Shown in pieces: positions 34,483 through 43,208 of a stretch of 64,000 nucleotides of DNA. Position numbers and translations under genes: made by a program. Origin of the DNA: Sediminivirga luteola (lineage in GTDB: Bacteria > Actinomycetota > Actinomycetes > Actinomycetales > Brevibacteriaceae); assembly GCF_014639315.1 (NCBI RefSeq), contig NZ_BMFY01000002.1, positions 62,001-126,000 of the forward strand. The letters are read 5' to 3'. The notes beneath the pieces are model-generated. The model searched no databases. It worked only from the letters and a program-made list of their open reading frames with translations, and had not been told where the DNA came from. Positions within the stretch are counted from its first letter, which is position 1. Every line of letters starts with the position of its first letter.

Positions 34483-35307
34483 ATGGAATTCCTGATCGCG
34501 CCCTTCGAGGTCTCCTTCGTCGCCCGCGCCCTCATCGCCGGCTGCCTGGCCGCCGTCCTCTGCGCCTGCGTCGGCACCTGGGTGATCCTGCGGGGGCTGG
34601 CGTTCTTCGCCCACGCGCTGTCCCACGGCATGCTGCCGGGCGTAGCCATCGCCGCACTGCTGGGCGGGAACCTCCTCCTGGGCGCGGCGGCCAGCGCCAT
34701 GGCGATGGCCGCCGGAGTGGTGTGGGTGACGAAGGAGTCCCGGCTCTCCCAGGACGTCGGCATCGGCCTTCTCTTCGTCGGCATGCTCGCCCTCGGCGTC
34801 GTGCTGGTCTCGCACTCCCGCTCGTTCGCGGTGGATCTGACCGCGTTCCTGTTCGGGGACGTCCTGGGCGTGCGCCGCAGCGATCTTGCCGCCCTGGCCG
34901 TCAGCACCGCACTGGGCATCGTGGCGTGCCTGGTGCTGCACCGCCCCTTCATGGCCCTGTCCTTCGATGAGCGCATCGCCGCCACCCTCCGGCTGCGCCC
35001 GCGCTGGGCACACCTCGCGATGCTCGCGCTCACCGGGCTGGCGACCGTGGCCTCCTTCCAGATCGTGGGCACCCTCCTGGTCTTCGGCCTGCTGATCGGC
35101 CCGCCGGCCACGGCGGCGCTGATGTTCTCCCGGGTGCGCACCATCATGCTGGCGGCCGCCGCCCTGGGTGCGCTCCTCACCTACGCCGGCCTTCTCATCA
35201 GCTGGTACGCGGAGACGGCAGCAGGGGCCACCATCGCCCTGCTGACCGTCCTGGTCTTCTTCGTCACGCTGCTCGGCAAGCGGTGTATCATCGCTCTTGT
35301 TCGTTAA
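34483..35307 (+). CDS. aztB: zinc ABC transporter permease (AztB-like)
   Basis: A 274-residue ABC-3 family membrane permease for divalent metal import, with about eight hydrophobic segments and the motif RGLAFFAHALSHGMLPGVAIA that contacts the ATPase. The start ATG at 34483 has no ribosome-binding site and follows directly the palindrome of the divergent promoter, consistent with a leaderless message. It overlaps the second palindrome at its stop codon. The gene heads the run aztB-aztD1-aztC-aztD2 on the plus strand. Confidence 0.9.
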   Translation: MEFLIAPFEVSFVARALIAGCLAAVLCACVGTWVILRGLAFFAHALSHGMLPGVAIAALLGGNLLLGAAASAMAMAAGVVWVTKESRLSQDVGIGLLFVGMLALGVVLVSHSRSFAVDLTAFLFGDVLGVRRSDLAALAVSTALGIVACLVLHRPFMALSFDERIAATLRLRPRWAHLAMLALTGLATVASFQIVGTLLVFGLLIGPPATAALMFSRVRTIMLAAAALGALLTYAGLLISWYAETAAGATIALLTVLVFFVTLLGKRCIIALVR

Positions 35308-35319
35308 TGACACTCATTA
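35305..35319. promoter_or_regulatory. palindrome between aztB and aztD1, possible second Zur box
   Basis: TAATGACACTCATTA is an inverted repeat (arms TAATGA/TCATTA, three-base spacer) that begins in the aztB stop codon, 18 bases before the aztD1 start. The symmetry resembles Fur-family boxes and would allow separate control of the chaperone/binding-protein genes. Confidence 0.5.
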
Positions 35320-35336
35320 TTAATTAGAAAGCACTT

Positions 35337-36563
35337 ATGCCCTGCAACCGCAGTCTGTCCGTTTCCGCCGCCGCTCTGGTGTCCCTGCTCGCGTTGTCGG
35401 CGTGCCAGCAGCAGAGCACCGCCCCCGCCGCCGAGGAGACCTCCGCCGTCCCGCACGGCTACGTCGAGGGCGCCGAGGAAGCCGATGAGCCTCAGCTCCG
35501 CCTCGCCTCCCTCGACACGGAGACCGGAACCCTGACCCTCGTCGATCTCGTCAGCGAAGAGGTCGTCACCGAGGTCGAGAACGCTCCCGGCACCAGTCTG
35601 GCCGCGGCCGACCAGCGGTACCTCTACCTGACCGACCAGGACGCCGGTGCCGCGCGCATCGTGGACAGCGGAGTCTGGACGGTCGACCACGGCGACCACA
35701 AGCACTACTACCGGGCGGAGCCCTCCGTCGTCGGCGATGTGCCCGGCACCGATCCCGCGCACGTGGTGGCGCACGACTCCGCCGTGGCCTTCTTCTTCGA
35801 CGGCGACGGAGCCGCCCGGGTCTACGACCGGTCCCCGCTCGGCGACGGGGAGCTCACCGAACTGAACTCCGTGGAGCCGGGGCCGCACCACGGCGTGGCG
35901 GTACCGCTCGGCGACGATGTCCTGTCCACGGTCCCGGCCGATGCCACCGACGACCTGCCCTCCGAAGTGGTCGCCTACGGCCCGGACGGCACGGCAACAC
36001 CGTTGCCGGAGACCTGCACGGAACTGCACGGGACCGCCGCGACGCGCGCGGGCGTCCTGTTCGCCTGTGAGGACGGCGTCTTGCAGGTGGACGAGGACCT
36101 GAACGCCGAACTTCTCCCCTACCCGGACGAGGCCGACGGCGAACGGGCCTGGTCCCTGTCCGCCGGACGCGAGGTGGTCGCCGCGGCAGCCGGCGATGCC
36201 GGGATCCTGATCCTCGACGCGGATTCCGGTCAGTGGCACACGGTCAGCACGGACGCGCCGGTGACCAGCCTGGACGTGGCACCGGACGACTCGGTCGTGG
36301 TGGCCCTCGACGAGCACGGCACCGGCTACGCGGTGGACGCCGGAAACGGTGAGGTCCTCGCCCAGAGCGAGCTCCTCGCCGATGCCGGTTCCGGAGACGG
36401 CCACGGCAGCGGCCCCTCCGTCGTCGTCGACCGCGAGCGCACCTACGTCAGCGATCCGGCGGGCGGGCGCGTGCTCGAGCTCGATGCGGCCGACGGCCTG
36501 CGCGAGGCCCGCGTCCTGGAACTCGGCGGGCATCCCTCCTCGCTGGCCGTGACCGGACGGTGA
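35337..36563 (+). CDS. AztD-like zinc metallochaperone lipoprotein, paralog 1
   Basis: A 408-residue exported lipoprotein (lipobox LALSAC, Cys near residue 22) with a repeating beta-propeller-like pattern. His-rich motifs: GVWTVDHGDHKHYY (around 120), GPHHGVAV and CTELHGTAA. AztD proteins are extracytoplasmic zinc chaperones that pass Zn(II) to AztC. This one shares the order of motifs with the gene at 37526 but lacks its His-rich N-terminal linker. It stands directly upstream of the binding-protein gene with 10 bases between. The exact metal role is inferred from homology of context and motifs. Confidence 0.75.
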   Translation: MPCNRSLSVSAAALVSLLALSACQQQSTAPAAEETSAVPHGYVEGAEEADEPQLRLASLDTETGTLTLVDLVSEEVVTEVENAPGTSLAAADQRYLYLTDQDAGAARIVDSGVWTVDHGDHKHYYRAEPSVVGDVPGTDPAHVVAHDSAVAFFFDGDGAARVYDRSPLGDGELTELNSVEPGPHHGVAVPLGDDVLSTVPADATDDLPSEVVAYGPDGTATPLPETCTELHGTAATRAGVLFACEDGVLQVDEDLNAELLPYPDEADGERAWSLSAGREVVAAAAGDAGILILDADSGQWHTVSTDAPVTSLDVAPDDSVVVALDEHGTGYAVDAGNGEVLAQSELLADAGSGDGHGSGPSVVVDRERTYVSDPAGGRVLELDAADGLREARVLELGGHPSSLAVTGR

Positions 36564-36573
36564 GGGACGGCTC

Positions 36574-37494
36574 ATGAACCGCGTCCGAGGCGCGCTCCTG
36601 GCCAGCGCGCAGATCGTGCTGCTCGCTGCCGCCGGCACGGCGTGCACTCCGAACGACTCGGCACCCACGATCGTCGTGACGACGAACATCCTCGGCGACG
36701 TGGTGGAGAACGTGGTCGGCGATGGCGGCGAGGTGCTCACGCTGATGGAACCCAATGCCGACCCGCATTCCTTCGGCATCTCAGCCCGGCAGGCCGGTGC
36801 AATGGAATCGGCGGACCTCATCGTCGCCAACGGCCTCGGCCTGGAAGAGGGACTGCAGGCACACCTGGAGAACGCCCGCGCCGAGGGCGTGCCGGTGCTG
36901 GAGGTCGGCGAGCACATCGACCCGCTGCAGTACGGCGAAGGCGAGTCCGCCGGGCAGCCCGATCCGCACTTCTGGACCGATCCTGCGCGCATGATCGCCG
37001 CCGTCGACGCCGTCGTGGACGCCCTGGAGGAGACCGGCGGCCTGGGCGAGGAGATCCGGGCCGGTGCCGAGGCCTACCGCGCGCAGCTGGAGGACCTCGA
37101 TGCGGAGATCACGACGACGCTGGAGGACATTCCGCCCGAGCGCCGGAAACTCGTGACCAACCACCACGTGTTCGGCTATCTCGCCGACCGCTACGGGTTC
37201 GAGGTGATCGGCGCGGTCCTGCCCAGCGGCACCACGCTGGCCTCGCCCTCGGCCGCGGATCTGCGGGACCTCTCCGAGGCCATCACCGAGGCCGGGGTCC
37301 CCGCGATCTTCGCCGATTCCTCCCAGCCGCAGAGGCTGGCCGAGGTGCTCGCCGAGGAGACCGGCCTGGACGTGGAGATCGTGCCGCTGTACTCGGAGTC
37401 CCTCACCGAGCCAGGCGACGAGGCCGGCACCTACATCGACATGCAACGGGTCAACGCCACTCGCATGGCTGAGGCCCTCACCCGCAATCCCTGA
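36574..37494 (+). CDS. aztC: zinc ABC transporter substrate-binding protein (AztC-like)
   Basis: A 306-residue cluster A-I binding protein with signal peptide and lipobox-type end (LLAAAGTAC, Cys 24). Metal-ligand motifs: NADPHSFGISA, DPHFWTDP, TNHHVFGYL and the C-terminal acidic ligand in DSSQPQ. The loop between the first two His motifs is short and without the His-rich stretch of ZnuA, as in AztC, which relies on a separate chaperone. It lies between the two AztD-like genes, so metal loading by one of them is likely. GAGGGACGG precedes the ATG. Confidence 0.9.
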   Translation: MNRVRGALLASAQIVLLAAAGTACTPNDSAPTIVVTTNILGDVVENVVGDGGEVLTLMEPNADPHSFGISARQAGAMESADLIVANGLGLEEGLQAHLENARAEGVPVLEVGEHIDPLQYGEGESAGQPDPHFWTDPARMIAAVDAVVDALEETGGLGEEIRAGAEAYRAQLEDLDAEITTTLEDIPPERRKLVTNHHVFGYLADRYGFEVIGAVLPSGTTLASPSAADLRDLSEAITEAGVPAIFADSSQPQRLAEVLAEETGLDVEIVPLYSESLTEPGDEAGTYIDMQRVNATRMAEALTRNP

Positions 37495-37525
37495 GACCAC
37501 GGCAGGAACTACGAAGGAGAGATGA

Positions 37526-38788
37526 ATGATCACACGTCCCATCCGTCCGCTGGCGGCCCTCGCAGCCGCCGCCATGCTGCTGGCCGGGTGCCAGAGCGGC
37601 GGCGCCGAGGAAGCCGGTCATGAGGACGAGCACGGCCACGCGGAGGAACACGAGCACGGCGAGGAGGGGCACGCGGACGCCGAGGAGGTGGACGCGCCCC
37701 AGCCGCGGCTGGTCGCCACCTACGACGGCGGCCTGCTGACCCTGGACGCGCAGACGCTTGAAGTCCTCGACGACACCCCGCTGGACGGCTTCATCCGGGT
37801 CAACCCGGCCGGTGACGGGCGCCATGTGTTCGTCTCCGTGCCCGAGGGCTTCCAGCTCTTCGACGCCGGCGTGTGGACCGAGGCGCACGGCGACCACGGC
37901 CACAGCTACGCCGGCGATCCGGCACTGACCGACACCGTCTACGAAGGTGACACCCCCGGGCACGTCGTCCGTCACGCCGGCAAGACCGTGCTGTTCAGCG
38001 ACGGCGACGGCAAGATCCAGATCTTCGACTCCGAGTCGTTCCTGGAGGGCGCACCCGAACCGGAGGTGCAGGAGACCGAGGAGCCGCACCACGGCGTCGC
38101 GGTCGAGCTGGAGAACGGCGAGCTGCTGTACACCATCGGCAACGAGGAGGAGCGCACCGGCGCCCTCGTCGTGGACGAGAACGGCGAGGAGATCGCCCGC
38201 AGCGAGGAATGCCCCGGCGTGCACGGCGAGGCCGCCGCTCAGGACGAGGCCATCGTGGTGGGCTGCCAGGACGGCATCCTGATCTACCAGGACGGCGAGT
38301 TCACCAAGGTCGATGCGCCCGACTCCTACGGCCGCATCGGCAACCAGGCCGGCTCGGATGAGTCGCCTGTGGTCCTAGGCGACTACAAGGTGGACGAGGA
38401 TGCGGATCTGGAGCGCCCCGAGCGCGTGAGCCTGACGAACACCGAGACCGGCGAGCTGACCCTGGTGGATCTGGGGACCTCGTACAGCTTCCGCTCCCTG
38501 GGCCGCGGCCCGGACGGGGAAGGCCTGGTCCTGGGCACCGACGGCAGCCTGCATGTGATCGACGTCGAGGCCGGCGAGGTCACCGGCTCCATCCCCGTCA
38601 CCGAGGCGTGGGAAGAGCCGATGGAGTGGCAGCAGCCGCGGCCGACGCTGTTCGTGCAGGACGGCCTGGCCTATGTCAGCGAGCCCGCCAGCCAGGAGCT
38701 CCACATCGTGGACCTGGCCTCCGGCGAGGTGACCGAGTCCGCTGAGCTGCCCCAGGCGACGAACGAGCTCACCGGCGTCACCGGCTGA
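37526..38788 (+). CDS. aztD: AztD-like zinc metallochaperone lipoprotein, paralog 2
   Basis: A 420-residue lipoprotein (lipobox LLAGC, Cys near residue 22) with a striking His/Glu/Asp-rich linker (HEDEHGHAEEHEHGEEGHADAEE) right after the anchor, the usual trait of AztD. The propeller-like domain carries GVWTEAHGDHGHSY, EPHHGVAVEL and CPGVHGEAAAQ. It should bind zinc outside the cytoplasmic membrane and transfer it to AztC. Last gene of the azt run, followed by a strong terminator. GAAGGAGAG precedes the ATG. Confidence 0.85.
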   Translation: MITRPIRPLAALAAAAMLLAGCQSGGAEEAGHEDEHGHAEEHEHGEEGHADAEEVDAPQPRLVATYDGGLLTLDAQTLEVLDDTPLDGFIRVNPAGDGRHVFVSVPEGFQLFDAGVWTEAHGDHGHSYAGDPALTDTVYEGDTPGHVVRHAGKTVLFSDGDGKIQIFDSESFLEGAPEPEVQETEEPHHGVAVELENGELLYTIGNEEERTGALVVDENGEEIARSEECPGVHGEAAAQDEAIVVGCQDGILIYQDGEFTKVDAPDSYGRIGNQAGSDESPVVLGDYKVDEDADLERPERVSLTNTETGELTLVDLGTSYSFRSLGRGPDGEGLVLGTDGSLHVIDVEAGEVTGSIPVTEAWEEPMEWQQPRPTLFVQDGLAYVSEPASQELHIVDLASGEVTESAELPQATNELTGVTG

Positions 38789-38818
38789 GTCTCCCTCGCG
38801 CCCTGCGGCGCTCCTCGA

Positions 38819-38849
38819 ACGGCCCCCGGCGGTCTCTGCCGGGGGCCGT
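38819..38849 (+). terminator. terminator of the azt run
   Basis: ACGGCCCCCGGC (38819-38830) pairs perfectly with GCCGGGGGCCGT (38838-38849), 30 bases past the aztD stop. Confidence 0.85.
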
Positions 38850-39263
38850 CCGGCGTCTCCGGCGACGTTCGCGGGCAGTCGCAACCGACATGACCTGCAT
38901 ACGCCTCCTCCAAGACCCCAGGGCGCTTCCCTTTTGCCCGCGCATGGGGTTTACTTGGTTCTCGATGCGAGCAGCATCACATCCATCGTCCTGGAAGCAT
39001 GAAGGAGCCGTTCACCGTGGCCGCACCGACTGAAGGAAGCCTCAAGGCTCCTCAGCTGCGCCACGTGCTCCGCGCCATGGACTAGGCCGCTGCGCCCGCC
39101 GTATCCGCCTGTGCGGAACCGGGGGCAGCCGCATCCGCCGCACTCCCCGCACCCGGCACTCGCCCGGCACCGTCCCGGTGCTCGCCGGGCACCGGGGGCA
39201 TCGGAGCATCCATACGCGTGCCGCTTCCGGTTCCGCACCTGTCATCTCAACGATAGGTGCGTC
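38850..39263. other. leader region of the amino-acid transporter with a truncated reading frame
   Basis: The gap is about 410 bases after the azt terminator. It contains a 23-codon frame (GTG 39016 to TAG 39085, AAGGAG nine bases upstream; also ATG at 38999) reading AAPTEGSLKAPQLRHVLRAMD, which looks like the N-terminus of a longer protein cut by a stop. Further on, GTGCGGAACCGG (39111-39122) and CCGGTTCCGCAC (39227-39238) form a perfect inverted repeat around several GC stems. It may be a decayed gene plus leader structure. Confidence 0.4.
39016..39085 (+). pseudogene. possible remnant of a truncated gene (22 aa)
   Basis: The frame from GTG 39016 has a good ribosome site (AAGGAG) but ends after 22 codons at TAG (39083-39085). 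The sequence SLKAPQLRHVLRAMD ends as if a first membrane helix were about to follow. It may be a leader peptide for the transporter downstream or a decayed transporter gene. I cannot separate the two. Confidence 0.3.
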
Positions 39264-40202
39264 ATGATCAGCTCACCTCCGCATTTCCCCCGCCTCCGCG
39301 GCGGGGGCCTCCTGGGCGCGGTGCTCGTATGCGCCCTCGCCCTCGCCGGCTGCCAGGTGCCGCCGGAGAACGAGGGCGTCGACCCCGCGCTCCTGGACCG
39401 GGCCGCAGACCCCGCGCTGCTGCCCGAGCCGTGGAGCCAAGGCGACGAGTTCGTGATCGCGACGAACGCCCCGTACCCGCCCTATGAGATGTTCACCGCG
39501 CCCGGCCGCCAGGAGCTCACCGGCCTGGAGGTGGACCTGGGAACCGCCATCGGCGCCGCCCTCGGCCTGGACGTCCGCTTCGTCCAGCAGCCCTTCGACG
39601 GCCTTATCCCGGGCCTGCAGGCTGGCAGCTACGACGCCATCATGGCCACCCTGCGCGCCACCCCGGAGCGTGAGCAGGAGCTCGACCTGGTCAACTACGC
39701 CACCATCGGCGGGACCGGGATCATGACGGCGGCCACGGATGAGGACGTCCAGGGCTATGAGGACCTGTGCGGCCTGACCGTCGGCATGCAGTCCGGCGCC
39801 ATCCAGCACGAGCTCATCACCGCCGAGTCCGAGCTGTGCGTCGACGAGGGCGAGGAACCCATCGACTCGCGTTTCTACCCCTCCATCACCGACATCCAGC
39901 TCGCCCTGTTCACCGGTGGCGTCGACGCCGCCGTGGGCGATTCACCCGTGCTGATCTCCGCTGCCGCCGCGAACGACCAGTTGCGCGCCTTCGTCGACGA
40001 GGACGGGCCGCGCGCCTCTACCGAGGAGGGCTACGTCGCCATCGGGCTGCCCAAGGACAGCCCGGAGCTCGCCGAAGCCATGATCACGGCCCTGGAGGAG
40101 CTGATCGAGGACGGCACCTACCAGACGATCTTCGAGCATTACGGGCTGGAGTTCACCGCGATCGACCACCCGCACCTGTCCCGTCTAGGAGAGGACGACT
40201 AG
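39264..40202 (+). CDS. polar amino acid ABC transporter substrate-binding protein
   Basis: A 312-residue lipoprotein (lipobox ALALAGC, Cys 30) of the family-3 solute-binding proteins. Motifs: NAPYPPYEMF, LTGLEVDLGTAIGAALGLDVRFVQQPFDGLIPGLQAG and a C-terminal GTYQTIFEHYGL. It captures a polar amino acid outside the membrane and presents it to the permease and ATPase in the next two genes, which follow at 4 and 3 bases. The ribosome site is weak. Substrate is not recognisable. Confidence 0.9.
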   Translation: MISSPPHFPRLRGGGLLGAVLVCALALAGCQVPPENEGVDPALLDRAADPALLPEPWSQGDEFVIATNAPYPPYEMFTAPGRQELTGLEVDLGTAIGAALGLDVRFVQQPFDGLIPGLQAGSYDAIMATLRATPEREQELDLVNYATIGGTGIMTAATDEDVQGYEDLCGLTVGMQSGAIQHELITAESELCVDEGEEPIDSRFYPSITDIQLALFTGGVDAAVGDSPVLISAAAANDQLRAFVDEDGPRASTEEGYVAIGLPKDSPELAEAMITALEELIEDGTYQTIFEHYGLEFTAIDHPHLSRLGEDD

Positions 40203-40206
40203 CGCC

Positions 40207-41091
40207 ATGCAGAAACTCGCAGACCAGCTCGAACGGGATGCCGACGAGTTCGTCATCCGCCCCCGCCGGCACTACGGCCGCACGCTGGCGGCGATCGTCG
40301 TCGGCGTGCTGGCGGTGTCCCTGGCCGGGGCCATCGTCACCAACCCCAACTTCGACTGGCCCACCGTGGGCAACTACCTCTTCGCCCAGGTGACGATCAA
40401 CGGCCTGCTCGTCACGCTGTACCTGACCGTGGCGAGCATGCTGCTGGGCATCGTCGGCGGCGTGCTGATGGCGCTCATGAGCATGTCCAAGAACCCCGTG
40501 CTGCGCATCGTCGCGTGGGGATACATCACGGTGTTCCGCGGCATCCCGACCCTGGTGCAGATCCTCTTCTGGGGGTTCCTGGGGGCGTTCTTCCCCCGGA
40601 TCGCGGTGGGCATCCCGTTCACCGACATCACCTTCGTCGACGTGCCCACCTCCTCGCTGATCTCCGCCACCGGCGCCGCGATCCTGGCGCTGGGCCTGAA
40701 CGAGGTCGCCTATATGGCCGAGATCATCCGCGGCGGCATCCGCTCGGTCGATCAGGGCCAGCGCGAGGCCGCGGCCGCCATGGGCATGTCCCCCGGCCTG
40801 ATCATGCGCAAGATCATCCTGCCCCAGGCCATGCGGGTGGTCATCCCGCCGACCGGCAACGAGACGATCACCGTGCTGAAGACCTCCTCCCTGGTCTCGG
40901 TGATCGCCGGCAACGATCTCATGACCAACGTCCAGCAGATCTACTCCCAGAACTACAAGGTGATCCCCCTGCTGATCGTCGCGTCCCTCTGGTACCTGAC
41001 GGTCACGGTGATCCTGTCGTTCTTCCAGTCCCGGATCGAACGCCGATTCGGGCAGAGCGATGCCGTGCAGAACACGGCGAGGAAGGGCTGA
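40207..41091 (+). CDS. polar amino acid ABC transporter permease
   Basis: A 294-residue membrane permease of the HisM/GlnP type. An N-terminal cytoplasmic part is followed by about five hydrophobic helices and the EAA loop EAAAAMGMSPGLIMRKIILPQAMRVVIPPTGNETI, which couples to the ATPase. Only one permease gene is present, so it would work as a homodimer. Start codon 40207 lies four bases after the binding-protein stop. Confidence 0.92.
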   Translation: MQKLADQLERDADEFVIRPRRHYGRTLAAIVVGVLAVSLAGAIVTNPNFDWPTVGNYLFAQVTINGLLVTLYLTVASMLLGIVGGVLMALMSMSKNPVLRIVAWGYITVFRGIPTLVQILFWGFLGAFFPRIAVGIPFTDITFVDVPTSSLISATGAAILALGLNEVAYMAEIIRGGIRSVDQGQREAAAAMGMSPGLIMRKIILPQAMRVVIPPTGNETITVLKTSSLVSVIAGNDLMTNVQQIYSQNYKVIPLLIVASLWYLTVTVILSFFQSRIERRFGQSDAVQNTARKG

Positions 41092-41094
41092 GCC

Positions 41095-41856
41095 ATGACG
41101 ATGGTGAGCGCGCAGAAGGTACGCAAGTCATTCGGCAAGAATGTCGTCCTGAACGACATCAGCCTTGAGGTCGAACGCGGCGAGGTGGTGTGCATCCTGG
41201 GTCCCAGCGGCTCCGGCAAGAGCACGTTCCTGCGCTGCATCAACCATCTGGAACGGCCCGACGGCGGGCGGATCGTGGTGGACGGCGAGACGATCGGATA
41301 CCGGCAGGAGGGCAACGTCCTGCACGAGCTGCCCGAGTCGGCCCTGACCGCCCAGCGGCGCAGCATCGGCATGGTCTTCCAGCGCTTCAACCTGTTCCCG
41401 CACATGACCGCGCTGGAGAACATCACCTGCGGGCCGCTGTGGGTGCAGCGCGCCAAGGCCGCCGATGTGCGCCGCGAGGCCGCCGAGCTGCTGGAGCTGG
41501 TGGGCCTGGAGGAGAAGGCGGACGCGTATCCGGGACAGCTCTCCGGCGGGCAGCAGCAGCGCGTCGCCATTGCCCGCGCCCTGGCGCTCAAGCCCAAGCT
41601 GATGCTCTTCGACGAGCCCACCTCCGCCCTCGACCCCGAGCTGGTGGGCGAGGTGCTGGCGGTCATGCGCCGGCTGGCCGCGGAGGGCATGACCATGATC
41701 GTCGTGACCCATGAGATGGGTTTCGCCCGGGAGGTCTCGAACCGGGTGATCTTCATGGACGGCGGCGAGATCGTCGAGCAGGGCCCCTCCCACGAGGTGA
41801 TCGACAACCCCTCCACCGAACGCGCCCGCGCCTTCTTCGCCGCGGTGAGCCACTGA
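41095..41856 (+). CDS. polar amino acid ABC transporter ATP-binding protein
   Basis: A 253-residue GlnQ/HisP-type ATPase. Walker [11 protein letters not shown]-loop [19 protein letters not shown] (typical for amino acid importers), [15 protein letters not shown] signature, Walker [14 protein letters not shown] and the H-loop [11 protein letters not shown]. It drives uptake together with the two upstream genes. The end of the operon is 168 bases before the flavin oxidase gene. Confidence 0.95.
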   Translation: MTMVSAQKVRKSFGKNVVLNDISLEVERGEVVCILGPSGSGKSTFLRCINHLERPDGGRIVVDGETIGYRQEGNVLHELPESALTAQRRSIGMVFQRFNLFPHMTALENITCGPLWVQRAKAADVRREAAELLELVGLEEKADAYPGQLSGGQQQRVAIARALALKPKLMLFDEPTSALDPELVGEVLAVMRRLAAEGMTMIVVTHEMGFAREVSNRVIFMDGGEIVEQGPSHEVIDNPSTERARAFFAAVSH

Positions 41857-42023
41857 CCGCCGGCGTCTGACGGGTGCGGCGCGGCCAGCCGGCACCGGAC
41901 TCGCCACCCCCAGCGCACCGGACCGCACGCCATTCCCGCGCGCACCGCACCCGAGCGCGCGCACACAGCTGACGAGCCCCGCAGAGGGCAATCACAATCC
42001 GAGGACGAGGAGAACACAGTCAC

Positions 42024-43163
42024 GTGAACCGACGCATTGTCAATCTGCACGACGTCGAGGCCGCCGCGCGGCGGAAGCTGCCGGCGATGATCTACGACTA
42101 CATCGCCGGCGCCAGCCATGAGGAGCACACCCGGGACCGCAACCGGGCGGCCTTCATGGAGCACCTGCTCAAGCTGCGCAGCTTCGTCGACGTCTCGCAA
42201 ATGGACATGAGCACCACCATGCTGGGGGTGCCGATGTCCGCCCCGGTCTTCGTCGCGCCGATGGGACTGCTCGGCGGGTTCCACCCGGAGGCGGACCTGG
42301 CGGCCGCGCGCGCCGCCAGCGAACGCGAACTGTTGTTCATGCACTCCGCCAAGTCCGGCATCGGGATCGCCGAGGTGGCCCGCATCGACGCCGACCGGGT
42401 ATGGGCGCAGCTGTCCTTCCTCACCGAGGAGGACCTGTTCTGGCAGCACATCGCGGACGCCCGCAAGGCCGGCGTCTCCACGCTCATCCTGATGGGGGAC
42501 GTGGGCCTGGGGTCCAAGCGCGATCGCGACTACCACCACGGCCTGGATTCGATGCCCCCGCGGTTCTCCGTCAAGGACTTCGTCAACACCGGGACGAAGC
42601 CCGGCTGGGTGTACCGCTACCTCACCGGCCGTCCCTTCACCTGGGGCAATTACCGTCCCGGCGGCAAGCCGATCGGCATCCGGGAGATGATCGCCTTCGA
42701 GGAGCGCAACCGCGTCCCCTCGGTGGACTGGGACGATGTGCGCCGGGTGCGGGACGCCTGGCCGGGAAAGCTGGTCATCAAGGGCATCATGAACGCCGAC
42801 GACGCCCGCACCGCCGTGCACGAGATCGGCGCCGACGCGCTGTACGTCTCCAATCACGGCGGGCGGCAGCTCGACTCGCAGCCGGCGACCATCGAGGTGC
42901 TCCCCCGCATCCGCGCGGCCGTCGGGGGCAAGGCCGAGGTGTACCTGGACGGCGGCGTGCGGCGCGGCGAGGACGCGCTGAAGGCCCTGGCCCTCGGCGC
43001 GCGGGCGGTCGGCCTGGCCCGCCCCGTCGCCTATGGCCTGGCGGCGGCCGGGCAGAAGGGCGTGGGACGCGTGCTCGACATCGTCGCCTCCGAGCTGAGG
43101 ACCGTCGCCGGGCTGACCGGCACGACGACGATCACGGAGGTCGACGAGTCAGTCTTCGCCTGA
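42024..43163 (+). CDS. FMN-dependent alpha-hydroxy-acid oxidase family protein
   Basis: A 379-residue TIM-barrel FMN enzyme of the glycolate oxidase/lactate dehydrogenase family. The catalytic segment SNHGGRQLDSQPAT (His near 275), KGIM lysine, and YLDGGVRRGEDALKALALGARAV are intact. However, the usual TVD and QLYVY-type segments appear as LMGD and QLSFL, and the SSWAT-like stretch reads HSAKSG, so substrate handling may differ from lactate or glycolate. GTG 42024 follows GAGGAG. It sits between the amino-acid transporter and a small membrane protein. Substrate unassigned; a lactate dehydrogenase of another family lies 5 kb away. Confidence 0.85.
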   Translation: MNRRIVNLHDVEAAARRKLPAMIYDYIAGASHEEHTRDRNRAAFMEHLLKLRSFVDVSQMDMSTTMLGVPMSAPVFVAPMGLLGGFHPEADLAAARAASERELLFMHSAKSGIGIAEVARIDADRVWAQLSFLTEEDLFWQHIADARKAGVSTLILMGDVGLGSKRDRDYHHGLDSMPPRFSVKDFVNTGTKPGWVYRYLTGRPFTWGNYRPGGKPIGIREMIAFEERNRVPSVDWDDVRRVRDAWPGKLVIKGIMNADDARTAVHEIGADALYVSNHGGRQLDSQPATIEVLPRIRAAVGGKAEVYLDGGVRRGEDALKALALGARAVGLARPVAYGLAAAGQKGVGRVLDIVASELRTVAGLTGTTTITEVDESVFA

Positions 43164-43185
43164 GGCACGTCAGCGACTCACAGCT

Positions 43186-43198
43186 CTACGTAACGTAG
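43186..43198. promoter_or_regulatory. perfect palindrome at a leaderless promoter
   Basis: CTACGTAACGTAG is a perfect 13-base palindrome overlapping a TAGAAT hexamer (43196-43201) seven bases before the ATG at 43209. This spacing is what a leaderless transcript with the -10 box directly upstream would show; a regulator bound there would block transcription. Ten of its bases recur in the BCCT promoter. Confidence 0.5.
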
Positions 43199-43208
43199 AA
43201 TCACGGGC

